This document shows, piece after piece, positions 53,201 through 64,000 of a DNA stretch of 64,000 nt (within the stretch, counting starts at the first letter, position 1; each line of letters begins with the position of its first letter). The notes under the pieces were generated by a model. The model saw nothing but the letters and a program-made list of their open reading frames with translations, was not told where the DNA came from and did not search any database. The stretch lies in assembly GCF_030864355.1 (NCBI RefSeq), contig NC_083393.1:3348001-3412000 (forward strand), written 5' to 3'. Position numbers and translations under genes: made by a program. The stretch is from Cutaneotrichosporon cavernicola (taxonomy: Eukaryota > Basidiomycota > Tremellomycetes > Trichosporonales > Trichosporonaceae).

Positions 53201-53809
53201 GAACCTGAACGCCGAGGCGTTCAAGCACACCCATCTTCTCGAGCTGGATACCGACGTTGAGAGCCGACTGTCCACCGAAAGTGAGGAGGATACCATCCGG
53301 GCGCTCCTTCTCGAGCACGTACGCGACATAGTCGGCAGTGACGGGGAGGAAGTAGATCTCGCTAGCGAGGTGGTGCGAGGTCTGGATAGTAGCAATGTTG
53401 GGGTTGATGAGAATGGTCTCAATGTCGCTCTCACGGAGTGCCTTGATGGCCTGCGAGCCTGTTGTGTTAGACTCTTATCGGCTCCCGGACCTCCAGCAGT
53501 AGGATAGGGCGTGGGGCACTCACCAGAGTAGTCAAACTCGCCGGCCTGTCCAATTGACAGACCACCCGATCCAACGACGAGTACCTTCTTCACATCAGGC
53601 TTCTCGAGCTGCGGCAGCACCTGCGCCGATATCCGGCGCGCAATCTCAGAGGGCGAGTTGAGGGTCGCCTTGCCGTCGACCTGCCCAAAGTTGCCAACCG
53701 CTGGCGCAGCAACAGCATACCCGCGGCGAGCGGCGACACCAACCACTGCCCTAGCCCTGATAGCAGGAACGGCGCGGGCAAAGCGCGAAACGGGGAGGGA
53801 GCGGAGCAT
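50277..53809 (-). CDS. CPA2: Carbamoyl-phosphate synthase (arginine-specific), large subunit
   Basis: It makes carbamoyl phosphate from glutamine-derived ammonia, bicarbonate and two ATP for arginine synthesis, with the small amidotransferase CPA1. Two exons, 53524-53809 and 50277-53458, are joined by a 65-nt intron and give 1155 aa, against 1118 in yeast. The junction restores GEFDYSGSQAIKALRES. Two ATP-grasp halves are visible, each with carbamoyl-phosphate synthase signatures (for example YPIILRSAFSLGGLGSGFA and YPVLIRPSYVLSGAAMNVV), and there is an MGS-like C-terminal domain (residues beyond about 1010). The extra length is mainly an Arg/Ala-rich N-terminus without acidic residues (MLRSLPVSRFARAVPAIRAR), which looks like a mitochondrial presequence. 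The absence of ATCase and DHOase domains excludes the pyrimidine URA2 enzyme. Firm call. Confidence 0.96.
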
Positions 53810-54601
53810 GTTGAGTGTCGCTGGCGGGGTTGGGCCGGGGCGGGTTTGTGGCTTTTAGACGTCAGTCGCGAAGACGCAGACGGACGGGGATTTGGGATGG
53901 GCGAGTTTTTGCCAGCCGGCGATGGGCAAGTGGGTAGCCTCTTTTGTGGCTGCCGTTTGGCGTGTTGTGGGTGGTGTAGGTGGTGTTAACGGTGTTAACG
54001 AGGATCCGAGTTAACTTCGAGTGGTGGTCGTCCCAACTCGTCCTCCCTTTGGGTGTAGGTTCCCGAAAAATACGATCCAGGGCCAGGTCTAACTCGTTTC
54101 AATCTTATATTTTATTACGTGGCTTTAATTACCTTTGCTTCTCAGTACAGGCTAAATGGGTGTTTGCGAACCGGCCGACTTGTTTTCAAAGTGACTAACC
54201 ATAGGACTTTTTTGTGTCGGATCTTGGACTCGATTCAACCCCCTGAATGCACGCCCCTCGTCTGCTAACACTTCTGCATCCCAACAATGTCTACGCAGAT
54301 ATTGGTTTGGTGCTTGTTCTAATGGCCCTCGGTGGATGAGATGAGATTTTGACGACAGGGTCATGAACAATTTTGGAAGGTTTTGATAACGTCAAGTCGG
54401 ATCTGTTCGGCGCCCAGTTCCTCCAGGCACACTGTCAACGTGATCGAGATGACGATAACACACAGGTCCCGACTGGATTGAATTGCGCCGCCATCACTCA
54501 CGCACATAGCTATGATACGATACAGAGCAACGAGCAACGAGCACGTATGGCAGTGACAATCAGTAATAGTACATAGTGAGAACACAGGTCGCGGCTGCTC
54601 T
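53810..54601. other. Intergenic region upstream of CPA2
   Basis: This 792-bp region lies between two minus-strand genes. It holds the CPA2 promoter and leader and the ATRIP-like 3' flank. Short GTGTTAACG-type repeats occur at about 53983-54000. No coding frame is supported. Confidence 0.45.
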
Positions 54602-57600
54602 CTAATCGTCGAGGGGCCAGGTACCGAGCATCGCCTCCTCCTCGTCAAAGTTCTCGTCATCCGAGATGACAATCACTTCACTCTCGTCCGGTGCCTTCTG
54701 GCTTTGGCGCTCCTCAGTGTCGTAAATCTCGTAGACACTATCGCCCTCCGGACCCTCGACAAAGGCGTTGAGAAGGTCCTGCGCCAGATCTGAGGGTCAG
54801 TAGGGCACGTGTTTCGCGCGGTCTCAGCCACACTGTAACTCACACTGCACCATCGTCAGATCGCCCGACCCATCCTCTTTCCGTCTGTCCAGCGCAGTCC
54901 CGTCTCCAGGAGGCTGCACCGCGTAGACCCATGCGCCATCGTCCAGGTCGGCATTGGTGTACGCTATGGGCCCGAGCGCAGAAACATAAAAGTTCTGGAC
55001 GCCGTTGAACTCTGGCGTGGAAGCCGCTGCTGATAACAGTCGCCCGATGGCGGCGCCCTGCGAAGGTGGCGAAGCGAATAACTGCGCATCTGGGTCGGCA
55101 AAGTCTGAGCCGGTGTGAATTTGCGATGCGCCGGTCATCTTGGCGAAGGGCGGCGGGAACACGACATGATGTAGCAGAAGCATCGTGGGAGTGATGAGAT
55201 CCAAGGGACTAACCGTAAGTACTGGTGTCACTCCAGTGACTCACTCATAGCGGTTCACGTCAGATGACCGGATGGCCCACAACGATGAGCTGTGGCGATG
55301 CAACACCACCGCCAGCGCTGGAACGAGAATCGACCCCTCGGTCATGAGAACAACGGCGTTCTCGTCGCTCCGAGCGAGCATAGCCAATGCCATAAGGACG
55401 TCCCGACAGTAGTGAAACCGCTGCTCTGGGCTGAACCTGGGATGTCCGTTCATGAGGAAACGCGACATGCGGTCCATGAGGCATATGCCTCCTGATGCGG
55501 CGTCCGCCTTTGTGACCAGTCGTCGGAAGTGCTCGGGCCCTGTTGTCAGCTTGTTCGACGGACAAAGAGCTCACGACAGGCAGCAGTGACAAACAGATCG
55601 AGTCCGCGGGCCGCGACAATAGGGTGCTCTGACAAGCTGAGATTGAGCACGGTTGACGAAAGGTCATCAGCTTGCCTGATGTGAGCTACCATGACGAACA
55701 AGCAGCTCACCAGAGAGTTTTGCCGTCGACCATACACAACGCTTCTCCAGCTTCAGCAATGGCATCTCCGAGCTCGCGCTCCACGACAGATTCTGGACGG
55801 TCTGATTTGGGCAGAGGTTCCGGAAGCAGAGTGTCTCGGTCCACTGTCGTGGTCACGCTGGCGGCCGCCCACTCCTCAACGAGCTTGTCCTTGCTGTTGG
55901 CGTTCAGGCAGCGGCTGAGGATGTTCAAATACTGCCCGATAAGGCCGAAAGTCGCGGGGTCCGTGCTCGGCAATGTTGGGAACAAGAGCACCGTTGACGC
56001 GAACAGACGCACGAGGTCGATGTCGACGTCGGCCTGTCGGTCGGTCATGCACGCTCGCTCCACTCACTAGTTTGACTGGCTTACCGGCGGTACGGAGAGC
56101 CTCACGCGCTTCAGCCAGCGCAAGGAACATGTCTCTGAACGCGAGTGCGAGCTCTCCGCCGACCTGCTCGAAGGTTAAGGCGGACGCCCCGATCGCAGAG
56201 GATAGTCTGCTCTGGCCAGCCTTCCACTTCTGTAACACCTCCACATCCGCTTCCAACTTGTAGCCCATGATGCGAATGAAAGTTGACTCATACCAGTTCT
56301 TGATAGCGAGGTGGAGAGGAGAGGAGGCCACATAGGTAATGAGGTGGTACTGCAGCTGCAAGTCAGAGTGATTCCGGACGTACCCACCTCTGCTTTTAGA
56401 TCTCGGGCTTCTTCGAGTGGTGCGGGCTCCAATGTAACCTCCGAGAAGTCGGGCTGCCAGTCCATGCTGATTTCGCCGTCACCGTCCAGGGGCGTTGACG
56501 GTCGCGCAGCTTGGCTCTGAATTGGTGACACATAGGGTGACGAGGACTGCCGTCGGTCCTTCTTGGGTGTGACCGTCGGGCTCGGCGCCTCGGTCCCACC
56601 CCGGCGTGTCCGCGCAACAGTGGGAGTCTTGCTGAACGCGTTGTTCAAACCGTCGAAGCGGGGTTGTGCTTGTGGTGGACGGGCTGACTGTAAGATAACA
56701 CGAAGACGCTAAGCTTACCCTTTGCGTTCACTGATCGCACAAGCGGAGCAGGAGTCATGACTGTCTTGTCGCGTAAAGGAGACGCTGGCGGTCCACGTTG
56801 CGACGCAGGCCACTGCCACTGCTGGCGCGCCTTGGCAGCAGACGTGAGAGCCTGGTGGTTCTGGGTTCAGTTCAGCCAGGTAAAATAACATACGCTGAAC
56901 ACCATCTGCGTCTTAGCGCTATCCAGGGCTTGCTTGTTATCGTGCTCCCGCACACGCATCTGGTTCTCCATCTCCCGCTTGTCGGCATGAAGCTTGTCGA
57001 TCTCTGCGTGCATCCGTGTTTCCAGCTGCTGTCAGGAATGACCAAAACAACAACTCACAGCTGCCTGGTTGCGCTTGGCCGTCGCAGCCTGTCCTTGTGC
57101 GACGTAAAGTTGTTGTTTGAGTTGCTCAATCTCATTCCGAGCAACATCGTCATAGCCAGGGGCCATTCGCGCCGGATTCACGATACTCTGTCGCCGCACC
57201 TCCTCGAGCTGAGCACGCAGCGTTCCCACCTCGGACTCGAGCGCCTCGCGTCTCTTCCTCTCATCTTCGAGCTCGAAGAACGCCTTGCGCGACGCCGCGC
57301 CTTGCGAGGAAGGTAAGCTGCCCTGCGACCCGATAGTGGGGAGGACGTTGACGGGCCGCGACGGCCCCATGGACCCAGTTCGCCCGAACGTAGCGCCAGT
57401 AGACGCGGCGCGGTTGAAGGTACGTGTGGCTAAGCGCGTAGGCGGGGCGGACGGTCCAGCGAGCGCGTTGGCCGAGGTAGTTCTCGTGATGGGAGCTCGG
57501 GGTGGCAAGGCGGCAGCAAGTGCCTCGCGTCGCGCCTGCGACCCCTGGACATGTGCTTGGCTCCGACGCGAAGCATCCCTCTCCCGCGCGGCAGCCTCAA

Positions 57601-58018
57601 CCATCTGCCTAATCTCGGGCCGTTGTCGCTGGTCGTAGATTGGTTCGTCTTCCGAGCCGAAGCCGTACCGGCCCTTGTCGTCGACGACGACGTCCATTGG
57701 CTCCTCGTCTTCGTTGTGCTGCGCCATCCCTGCGACTGGAATACCCTGCGCCATCCGGGCTGAGTACTTTCCCCCTTGCTCCCATCCCATCCCGCAGTAG
57801 CTCACCCGCGGATTAGTGTTGATGGGTGCAGGCGCTTTCTGGGTAGCGCGGGGCCCTGCAGCCGGGCGCGACACGGTGTGATGGTAGCCCGTGCGCTTCG
57901 GGGCTTGGGAGGCGGTTATGGCGCGCTCCTCGACCTGCGCGATGGCCGCGAGGGTGGAGGGGTCGTCGAAGAAGTCGTCATCGTCGTATGGGTCTGATGA
58001 CTGGTCTGGTGGAGGCAT
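54602..58018 (-). CDS. ATRIP/Rad26-like DNA-damage checkpoint protein
   Basis: ATRIP orthologues (Rad26, Ddc2/Lcd1, UvsD) bind RPA-coated single-stranded DNA and bring the ATR kinase to damage. Ten exons close in frame and give about 1030 aa: 57059-58018, 56894-57028, 56719-56860, 56388-56683, 56068-56355, 55711-56033, 55575-55675, 55245-55539, 54844-55208 and 54602-54789. Introns are 30-54 nt. The N-terminus has the acidic motif expected of the RPA-binding region (DDFFDDPSTLAAIAQVEERA), followed by basic linkers. A coiled coil (AFFELEDERKRREALESEV and on to residue about 360) would mediate dimerisation. The C-terminal half is alpha-helical with HEAT-like character, and the extreme C-terminus is acidic. 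Two acceptors (at 57029 and 56861) have in-frame alternatives. The family call rests on architecture and N-terminal motif, so it is moderate. Confidence 0.72.
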
Positions 58019-58737
58019 GGTGCTCTGAGGTCTGTGTTAGCTCGTATTCGGCCATGAGCTCACTACCTGAGCATACTGCTCTCATGCGATTGAGTGAAGT
58101 AGGTGAGCTCTAAGACCTGTATAGCGTGTCGGAGTGTTCTGAAGGTGGTGGATGAGGAGGAAGGTGGTTTACGATTGCACGATTGGCTACCTCCACCAAA
58201 ACAATATGACCTCTGGTGGAGAGTGGACTGGTTACTGTAGGAACGCGTCCAACCACGTGATATTGATTCCGCACCTCTCCTGATCTCCTTGTTTCACTTA
58301 AGAGTTGGAGTCGAGTGGAGGCCGCAAGTTGCATTTTCCACAGTTGCAGGCCTTAAGGACCTAAAGATGTTAAGACGTTGCGAGTATCCGTTTCCCATCT
58401 TTCAACTCGTCAGAGCGAACAGAGGCAACTTGTTGTTGGGGTAGTATGCGAGTATTTCAAGACCCCAGTCCGCTCGGTAGTCGGTCCTCTCTTCGGCTCA
58501 ACCACGTGTACGCCATGAGCGCCGAATTGACCCAAATCGACCGCAAATCTGAATGCCGCAACCATGACGTTTTGCTTCCAAAGGTGGGCTGTTGCGGCGT
58601 ATTAACGAGTCGCCATGTGCAGTCTACGTTACCCTCCAATTTCATTATCAGATTAGCTGCACTGTATCCTCGTGGTCACTTGGCACTTGGACAACTTGCT
58701 CCTCTTCACTTTTACCTCATCTCATATCCGCTCAAAA
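58019..58737. promoter_or_regulatory. Divergent promoter region of the ATRIP-like gene and the AIM32/APD1-like gene
   Basis: This is 719 bp with no supportable coding frame. CCACGTG-type motifs occur near 58253 and 58502 (AACCACGTG in both). Confidence 0.4.
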
Positions 58738-60182
58738 ATGTTCAAGACTCTTGCGGACAAGGCCAGCTCGGCCGTCTCCTCCCTTCGCGGTAGCGCAGCC
58801 CCGTCCGCCGTACCCAGCCCAGCACCGAGCACTCCACACAGCCCAGCACCTCTGGGTAACAAACATGAGGACCCGGGTCGTATCAGGCAGTACGCTGAGA
58901 TGGCCAAAGCGCTCCAGCACGATGACATCCCCGTGTCACACGCAGACTGTGAGAGCTGCAACATTCCGTGCGAATACAAGGACAGGCCGGAGGGTAATGG
59001 CCCAACCGCTCAGATCGGCAACGCGTGGGACGGCAAGACGTACGAAGAGTACGTTGAGGACAAGTATGGAAACATCGAGGGGATGCCAGACACGGTCGAG
59101 CAGGACTGGGAGAGTGACCTGCCTGGCAGTGGTGGACCGCCTGTGGGCCGCGTCGTCGTCATCTCCACGGGCAAGAGCAACTGGTTGCGCGACCACGTCG
59201 TGAGTGGGTTGAGTAATCAGGACCAATCTAACTCGCACAGGAGGAGGAGGAGGGACTGGCGCACCAGATCAATGAGGTGTTGCAGGAGCAGCCGAACACG
59301 GAGAAGAAGAGCAAGGGCGGAAACCCACTCGATCCCTCGACGTACATCAAGGCGAGCGCGTTCCCTACCCCCTCCTCGCCCTTCACTAAACCCGTGACGC
59401 AGTTGCCCGCGCTCTACTCGAGCAGCATGGTCAGCCAGTCGGACGACCCAACAGACCAGATGACCATCGTCTTCCCCGACTGGAAGGTGTGCTTGGAGGT
59501 GGAGAACTCGCGTGAGGGCGCTCAGTCGCTGTGGGACGGCGCACTGTCTGGTACGCTTGGGCGTGCCGGACGCCTGCTCCAGAAGGACGGGGAGGGAGTT
59601 GAGCGCCGTCGGTCATTTGTGCTGCCGTACCGCGCCATCGTCCTGCTATGTAAGTGCTTTCTCTACTAGTTCTGACAGCAGGCTCCCACAAGAACCGCGA
59701 CAAGCGATGCCACATCGCGGCGGGGCTACTGCGTCCGGTCCTCCTCGACTGTCTGGAGCGCAACGGTGTGACGGTCGACGAAGTCGGCTCGTCGCTTGCG
59801 AATCTGGATGGGCCACCCCTCGAGGAGCTGGAAGCCACTGATGCCGAGCGCGAGGCCGAGGTTGGGCGACGCATCGAGAATATCGAGAGCGTGCAGGGAG
59901 GTCAGGGTGGCGAGGTCGGCGTTTTCAACATCAGCCATCTCGGAGGTCACCGCTATGCTGGCGTTATGCTTGTGAGTGTCTGCTCCTCCTCTGGCTCACC
60001 AGCAGATCCTCTTCCCATCGGGTGCGTATCTGTCGTACGGACGCGTCTCTCCGCACGAGATTCCTCGTGTCGTCGAGGAAACGATCCTCCAAGGCAAAGT
60101 GGTGCCGGGATTGATCCGCAGCGGAACTGGCCTGGCGCGCCCGGGGGCGGCGAACAAGGACATGGGTTTCTTGTCGTGGTAG
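58738..60182 (+). CDS. Sucrase/ferredoxin-like [2Fe-2S] protein (AIM32/APD1 family)
   Basis: This is a thioredoxin-like ferredoxin family whose yeast members Apd1 (cytosolic) and Aim32 (mitochondrial) bind a [2Fe-2S] cluster through two Cys and two His. Four exons, 58738-59199, 59241-59649, 59682-59971 and 60006-60182, have introns of 41, 32 and 34 nt and give 445 aa. An N-terminal Cys cluster reads DCESCNIPCEY (Cys71, Cys74, Cys78). The C-terminal domain has Cys291-SHKNRDKR-Cys300 and the HLGGH pair (His376, His380), the likely cluster ligands, followed by LFPSGAYLSYGRVSP. Cys291 is split across intron 2. The first 40 residues are Ala/Ser/Pro-rich and could be a targeting sequence. The family call is firm; which paralogue it is remains open. 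Confidence 0.87.
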
Positions 60183-60624
60183 ATGGGGCAGTGTATAATC
60201 GACACCGAGGTTTGAGGATGGATGGATGCATGCAGACCACTTTGCCGGCTATTCTGAACTACTCCTCTCGCCCCAGGGTTACATTGCATCGCCCATGAGG
60301 CCATGAGGCTTGGCGTTGTTGATAACGATTCAAAGCTAGAGACTGGTAAATCATGTCGGAGGAGAGCGAGTTGGAGCGGAACCATTCCAAGATGAGGCGC
60401 GTCATGCATGAGTGTTGGCAGACGAGTTTGAGATTCTTGCTCATCAATACACTTTCCCCATTACCATTGCCTTCCCCCCACAGCTTCCAACTCGAATAAC
60501 AACTGCAACTGCCACAACCCTCTCTCTAACATCTGGGAGCGCAACCCCTCCCCCTCCCTGCAATTGCCCGCACGCCTCGTGCGCAGGATCCAGCACGGCT
60601 CTCGCCTCTTCCCTCTCCGCCTCC
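60183..60624. other. Intergenic region between the AIM32/APD1-like gene and ULA1
   Basis: This 442-bp region between two plus-strand genes contains the ULA1 promoter, with a C/T-rich end. No coding frame is supported. Confidence 0.5.
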
Positions 60625-62766
60625 ATGGCCACGCGTGGTCGCGACCCGCCTTCCTCGCCTTCCGCCCCCAGCCGTCCACCAAAGATTGCCAAGATGGACG
60701 ACGCGGTCGACATCTCCGAGGCGACCACTGCGATCGCAGTGGGCTCGGGGACCTCGTCGCGCAACACGCCCGTACCCCCGTGCGTCACCTTCCACTTCCG
60801 ACTGAGCTGACGATAGGGGACGGCCTGACGCCAAGGCGCGCCGATACGACCGCCAGCTCCGGTACGTCCTACCTCCGAGGCAATGTTAATGTCAGCCTGT
60901 GGGCGTCGGCCGGCCAACGCTCCCTCGAGTCGGCACGTATCCTCCTGGTCGGACACGACGCTGTTGGGTGCCAGGCGATCAAGAACCTCGTGTTACCTGG
61001 TGAGCTTCCGACAGTTGGGTTTAGCTCACACCAGGTATTCAGCACTTTACCATCCTCTCAGACGCCACTACGGCTGCCACTGACGTCGCGTCCAACTTCT
61101 TCCTGGAGCCGACGTCTATCGGGCACCCCATTGCCAAGGAGGAGGTCCGGTTAGTCACGCGCCGAGTCCCACTAACCCCAGCTTCCTTTGCGAGCTGAAC
61201 CCCGCCGTCACAGGCGAGGCGCGTGTTGCAGACCCAGTCGCGCTGCTTGATACGGACCCAGCATTCTTCCTCTCCTACACCCTCATCATCACCTCCAACA
61301 TCCCACCAGCGCTGGAGGACCGTATTGCCGACCTGCTTTGGCAGAGTGCGCCTTCCTCCGACACTGCTAACACCAGCATCATCGACACCCGAGAAGCCCG
61401 ACATCCCGTTGATGTCGATCCGCACTTCGGGTCTGACGGGCCGCCTCCAGATCCAAGTCCGCGAGCATTGCGGTGAGTCAGCTGACACTAGAATGTAAAT
61501 TGCTGACAAACAGTCGTTGACACTCACCCGGACACCACGCACACACTGCGTATCGATGCGCCGTTTCCGGCCCTCGAGGAGTACGCGCGCGGCCTCGACC
61601 TCGAGTCGATGGAGGTGCACGTGCACTCGCACATCCCGTGGGTTGTGCTGCTCGTTCGCGCGACGAGCCAGTGGAAGGAGAGCGTGAGCTGCCTGCAGGT
61701 CGGCCATCAGCTGACAACAGCACAACGGCAACCTGCCCACAAGCAAGGAGGACAAAGAGGCATTCAAGAAGCTGCTGAACAGCTGGCGCATGAAATATGA
61801 CGAGGAGAACTTTGACGAGGCTGTCGGGCAAGCATACCGCGCGTCTGTTCCATCAGAGCTCCCGTACGACGTTGCAGAGCTTATCAACGACCCTGCGGTC
61901 GTCAGCATCTCCATGAGTGTACGCCCCAACATCCGGCCACGCTGACGTATAGTCGAAGAATCTTCACATCCTCCTGCACACTCTCCGCCGCTTCATGGAC
62001 ACGCCTCCGAAGCTCCCACCTGTCGCGCCGTCGCTGCCCGACATGCACTCGTCGACCGAGTCGTACGTAAATGTGCAGCAGCTGTACAAGCAGGCATTCC
62101 AGGAGGACCTGGCCATGTTCTCCTCCCTGCTCGGTGGCGTGCTCAGGGAGATTGGGCTTCATGACGACGCGGTTCCCGAAGCCGAGGTTGAGTCGTTCGT
62201 CAAGAATGTCGGCGGCGTCGCTATCGTCAAGGGCACCTCGCTCCTTGCGGCCAAGGAGTACCAGGGGGGGATGAAGGAGCGCATCGGTTCGTTAATGCGC
62301 TTTAACAGTAAACTAACACCAGAGGAGGACTTCCCGTTCGGTGAGGGGGAGGAACTGATGCCCAGCTACGGCTCGGAGATCAGCATCGTGCTTGCGATCC
62401 TGGCATCGGAGCATTTCTACAAGGCGTTCGGGCACTGGCCCGGTGCCAAAGACAGCGACATGGCACTGGACGTGGCCGAGGTCGAGCGCTTCGCGCGCAA
62501 GGCCCTGGTGACGGTACACGCGGACACGGGGGAAGAGCTGCCGACCAAGCTGACCAACGCCATCGGGGAGGTGTAAGCTACAGTGCGTGGGACAAGCTGA
62601 CAACAGCGTGCGTGGCGGGTTCCTCACGCCCCCGAACACAGCCGCGTTTATGGGCGGTATCGTGGGACAGGAGGCGATCAAGCTCGTGACGAACCAGTAC
62701 CAGCCGCTTGACAACACGGTCGCCGTGGACCTGGTCAAGAGCGGTATCGAGAAGTTTAAGCTGTAG
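60625..62766 (+). CDS. ULA1: NEDD8-activating enzyme E1 regulatory subunit (ULA1/NAE1)
   Basis: With UBA3 it forms the E1 that activates NEDD8/Rub1 for cullin modification. Ten exons give 608 aa: 60625-60779, 60817-60861, 60896-60999, 61035-61149, 61182-61345, 61377-61472, 61514-61683, 61721-61918, 61953-62572 and 62607-62766. All nine introns are 31-41 nt. Splicing restores YDRQLRLWASAGQRSLESAR, then NLVLPGIQHFTILSD. The central segment reads GLTGRLQIQVREHCVVDTHP, and the C-terminus reads LTPPNTAAFMGGIVGQEAIK and ends in LDNTVAVDLVKSGIEKFKL. There is no catalytic Cys, as expected for this subunit. The N-terminal about 55 residues are a Ser/Pro-rich extension not usual in the family. Human NAE1 is 534 aa. 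Firm call. Confidence 0.93.
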
Positions 62767-63120
62767 ATGGTAGATGAAGATATGCAGATTGTATAAGGCT
62801 CTGTGCGGCGCTCATGTCGGGAGGCTTCGCAGAGGAGTGGAGTGGGACGGATCACGGCACGCCGCATACGCAGTGCACGTCCGCGCACGCGCAAGAAGAG
62901 CCAGGAGCTGCGTCAGACAATGATGCATGCCACCCGTGCGCGCACTGCCGCCACGATAACTGCATTCAGTGCTCCGGCTAGCTGCTGCTTGATCCGAGAG
63001 CCTGCGACGTGTGCTCTTGTACTCTTTTGCTCTCTTGTCGTGTCGTTTTTCCATCCTCCATCTCATCTCCATCTCTTGGACGCATCTCTGCCCACGCTCG
63101 CAAACCGACGTCTCAACACA
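62767..63120. other. Intergenic region upstream of the coiled-coil gene
   Basis: This is 354 bp; the final about 100 bases are C/T-rich leader. No coding frame is supported. Confidence 0.5.
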
Positions 63121-63701
63121 ATGGCCACCAAGGACACCAAGGCTCTCATCCCGTTCACGCCATTCAAGCCCATGGTGCTGAACAATGCCGCGAGCTGGAG
63201 CTCTGCTGTTCGTGAGTACTCTTCCTTCCTTTCTCGTCCCTCTCTTCCCTCTCTTCCTGTCTCCTTACTAGACTCCTGTCCTCTTCTATCGGTTTCCTAA
63301 CGACAGCCAAGAAAACCCCACTCGACGCCCTCCGCGACACCCTCTCCACCTTTGAAACCGCCCTTTCCTCCAAGCTCGACACTCTTATCAGCGACAACGC
63401 GACGCTTCGGGCGGCCCACGCCGAGTCTATGGTCGAGAACGAGCGTCTGCGCACCTCCAACGCCGAACTTGCCGCCTCGGTTCGCGCACTCGGCGCCTCG
63501 CTTGCCGACTCTCGGGCAGAGAACTCGGCCAGGCTCCTTTATGGGCTCCGGAACGCCGAGCATGCGGCGCGCGAGAACAGGGTTCTGCTTCGTGATCTGG
63601 CAGAGAGGCTTGAGCGCGTGGAGTTCGAGGGTGGATACGAGGGGGGCTTCCCGGCTATTGGGGGATGGGCGCCGCGCGAGGCTATTGAGGAGGCTAAGTA
63701 G
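63121..63701 (+). CDS. Small coiled-coil hypothetical protein (161 aa)
   Basis: Two exons, 63121-63211 and 63307-63701, are joined by a 95-nt intron (GTGAGT to CTAACGACAG). After MATKDTKALIPFTPFKPMVL the protein becomes one long heptad-containing helix from about residue 40 to 130. It is rich in Ala, Leu, Glu and Arg (for example LDTLISDNATLRAAHAES). It ends with a short Gly-rich stretch and APREAIEEAK. I recognise no family. A structural or scaffolding role fits the coiled coil but is unproven. The ATG at 63121 has a good context (ACACAATGG). Confidence 0.7.
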
Positions 63702-63821
63702 AGACCGAGGGGGTCCGAGGGCTTAAGTAGATGGATCGAGGTTAGTCCGACAGGTTAGGGTTGGCACGATTAGACGTGTTCATGAATTCCTGCGAACATA
63801 AGACGTCGAAACCGCGCTACA

Positions 63822-64000
63822 TCACATCGCTGTTACTTGGGCATACGAGCCGTAGAGCTCCTTCCGGACGGCAAAGTATGTCCTGCTAACTGCTCCTTCG
63901 AGCACGATCTGTCCCGCGCCGAGCTTGCGCACAACCACCATGCTTCCTTTGTCGGAACCGCACACGAGCACACCCTCACCAGCGAACTGGGCGTCGATCT
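63822..64000 (-). CDS. C-terminal end of a WD-repeat-like protein (partial)
   Basis: This is a minus-strand frame open from the window edge to a TGA at 63822-63824, 58 codons visible. The peptide includes GEGVLVCGSDKGSMVVVRKL, with the strand-turn-strand pattern of a beta-propeller blade. It ends in a tail around YFAVRKELYGSY. Position, open frame and amino-acid quality suggest a real gene end; the rest is outside the window. The WD-repeat label is tentative. Confidence 0.5.
   Translation of the reverse strand, partial: IDAQFAGEGVLVCGSDKGSMVVVRKLGAGQIVLEGAVSRTYFAVRKELYGSYAQVTAM

Overview
This window looks like nuclear DNA of a basidiomycete yeast, most likely a tremellomycete (Trichosporonales or a relative). 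The evidence is GC-rich coding sequence, eukaryotic single-gene transcription units, and dozens of very short phase-consistent introns, mostly 30-40 nt. Donors are usually GTGAGT, GTAAGC or GTACGT. A CTGAC, CTAAC or CTTAC branch site sits only a few bases before CAG. Because of these introns, most open frames here are exons rather than whole genes, so I spliced each gene by hand and required reading-frame closure plus continuity with the protein family. The species call is inference.

Left part (1-13500): a low-complexity hypothetical protein; the mitoribosomal protein mS23 (RSM25), divergent from the proteasome lid subunit RPN5; a large ankyrin-repeat protein; a doubtful small ORF; a 1.8 kb gap; and ribosomal protein L11 (uL5), whose start codon sits in a 10-nt exon.

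Middle (13500-31700): an F-box-like protein, an anoctamin/IST2 homologue, nicotinate phosphoribosyltransferase (NPT1), a PPR-like mitochondrial protein, a SIW14/OCA-family phosphatase-like protein that has lost its catalytic Cys and Arg, the DEAD-box helicase DBP9, an unrecognised protein with a possible PD-(D/E)XK nuclease core, and a PUS9/RIB2-type tRNA pseudouridine synthase.

Right part (31700-64000): a disordered 1076-residue protein that I join to a 16-codon first exon across a 1256-nt intron; a repeat-rich gap; a Vps73-type MFS sugar transporter; a small secreted protein; a two-domain sulfurtransferase (TUM1); mitochondrial TrpRS (MSW1, with an 11-nt microexon) divergent from TIM10; Rab5 (YPT5/VPS21); an STM1-like ribosome-associated protein; arginine-specific carbamoyl-phosphate synthase (CPA2); a ten-exon ATRIP/Rad26-like checkpoint protein; an AIM32/APD1-type [2Fe-2S] protein; the NEDD8-activating E1 subunit ULA1; a coiled-coil protein; and the end of a WD-repeat-like gene.

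These are mostly conserved housekeeping genes, with many in mitochondrial function (mS23, the PPR protein, MSW1, TIM10, probably CPA2, TUM1 and AIM32). There are no operons. Several pairs are divergent with short shared promoters (RSM25/RPN5, MSW1/TIM10, DBP9/27640 gene, PPR/OCA) and several are tightly convergent. I found no convincing tRNA, rRNA, transposon or CRISPR array. The best candidates for something new are the possible PD-(D/E)XK protein at 27640-29247, the dead-site phosphatase at 24110-25005, and unusual exon structures (microexon, start-codon mini-exon, outsized first intron).
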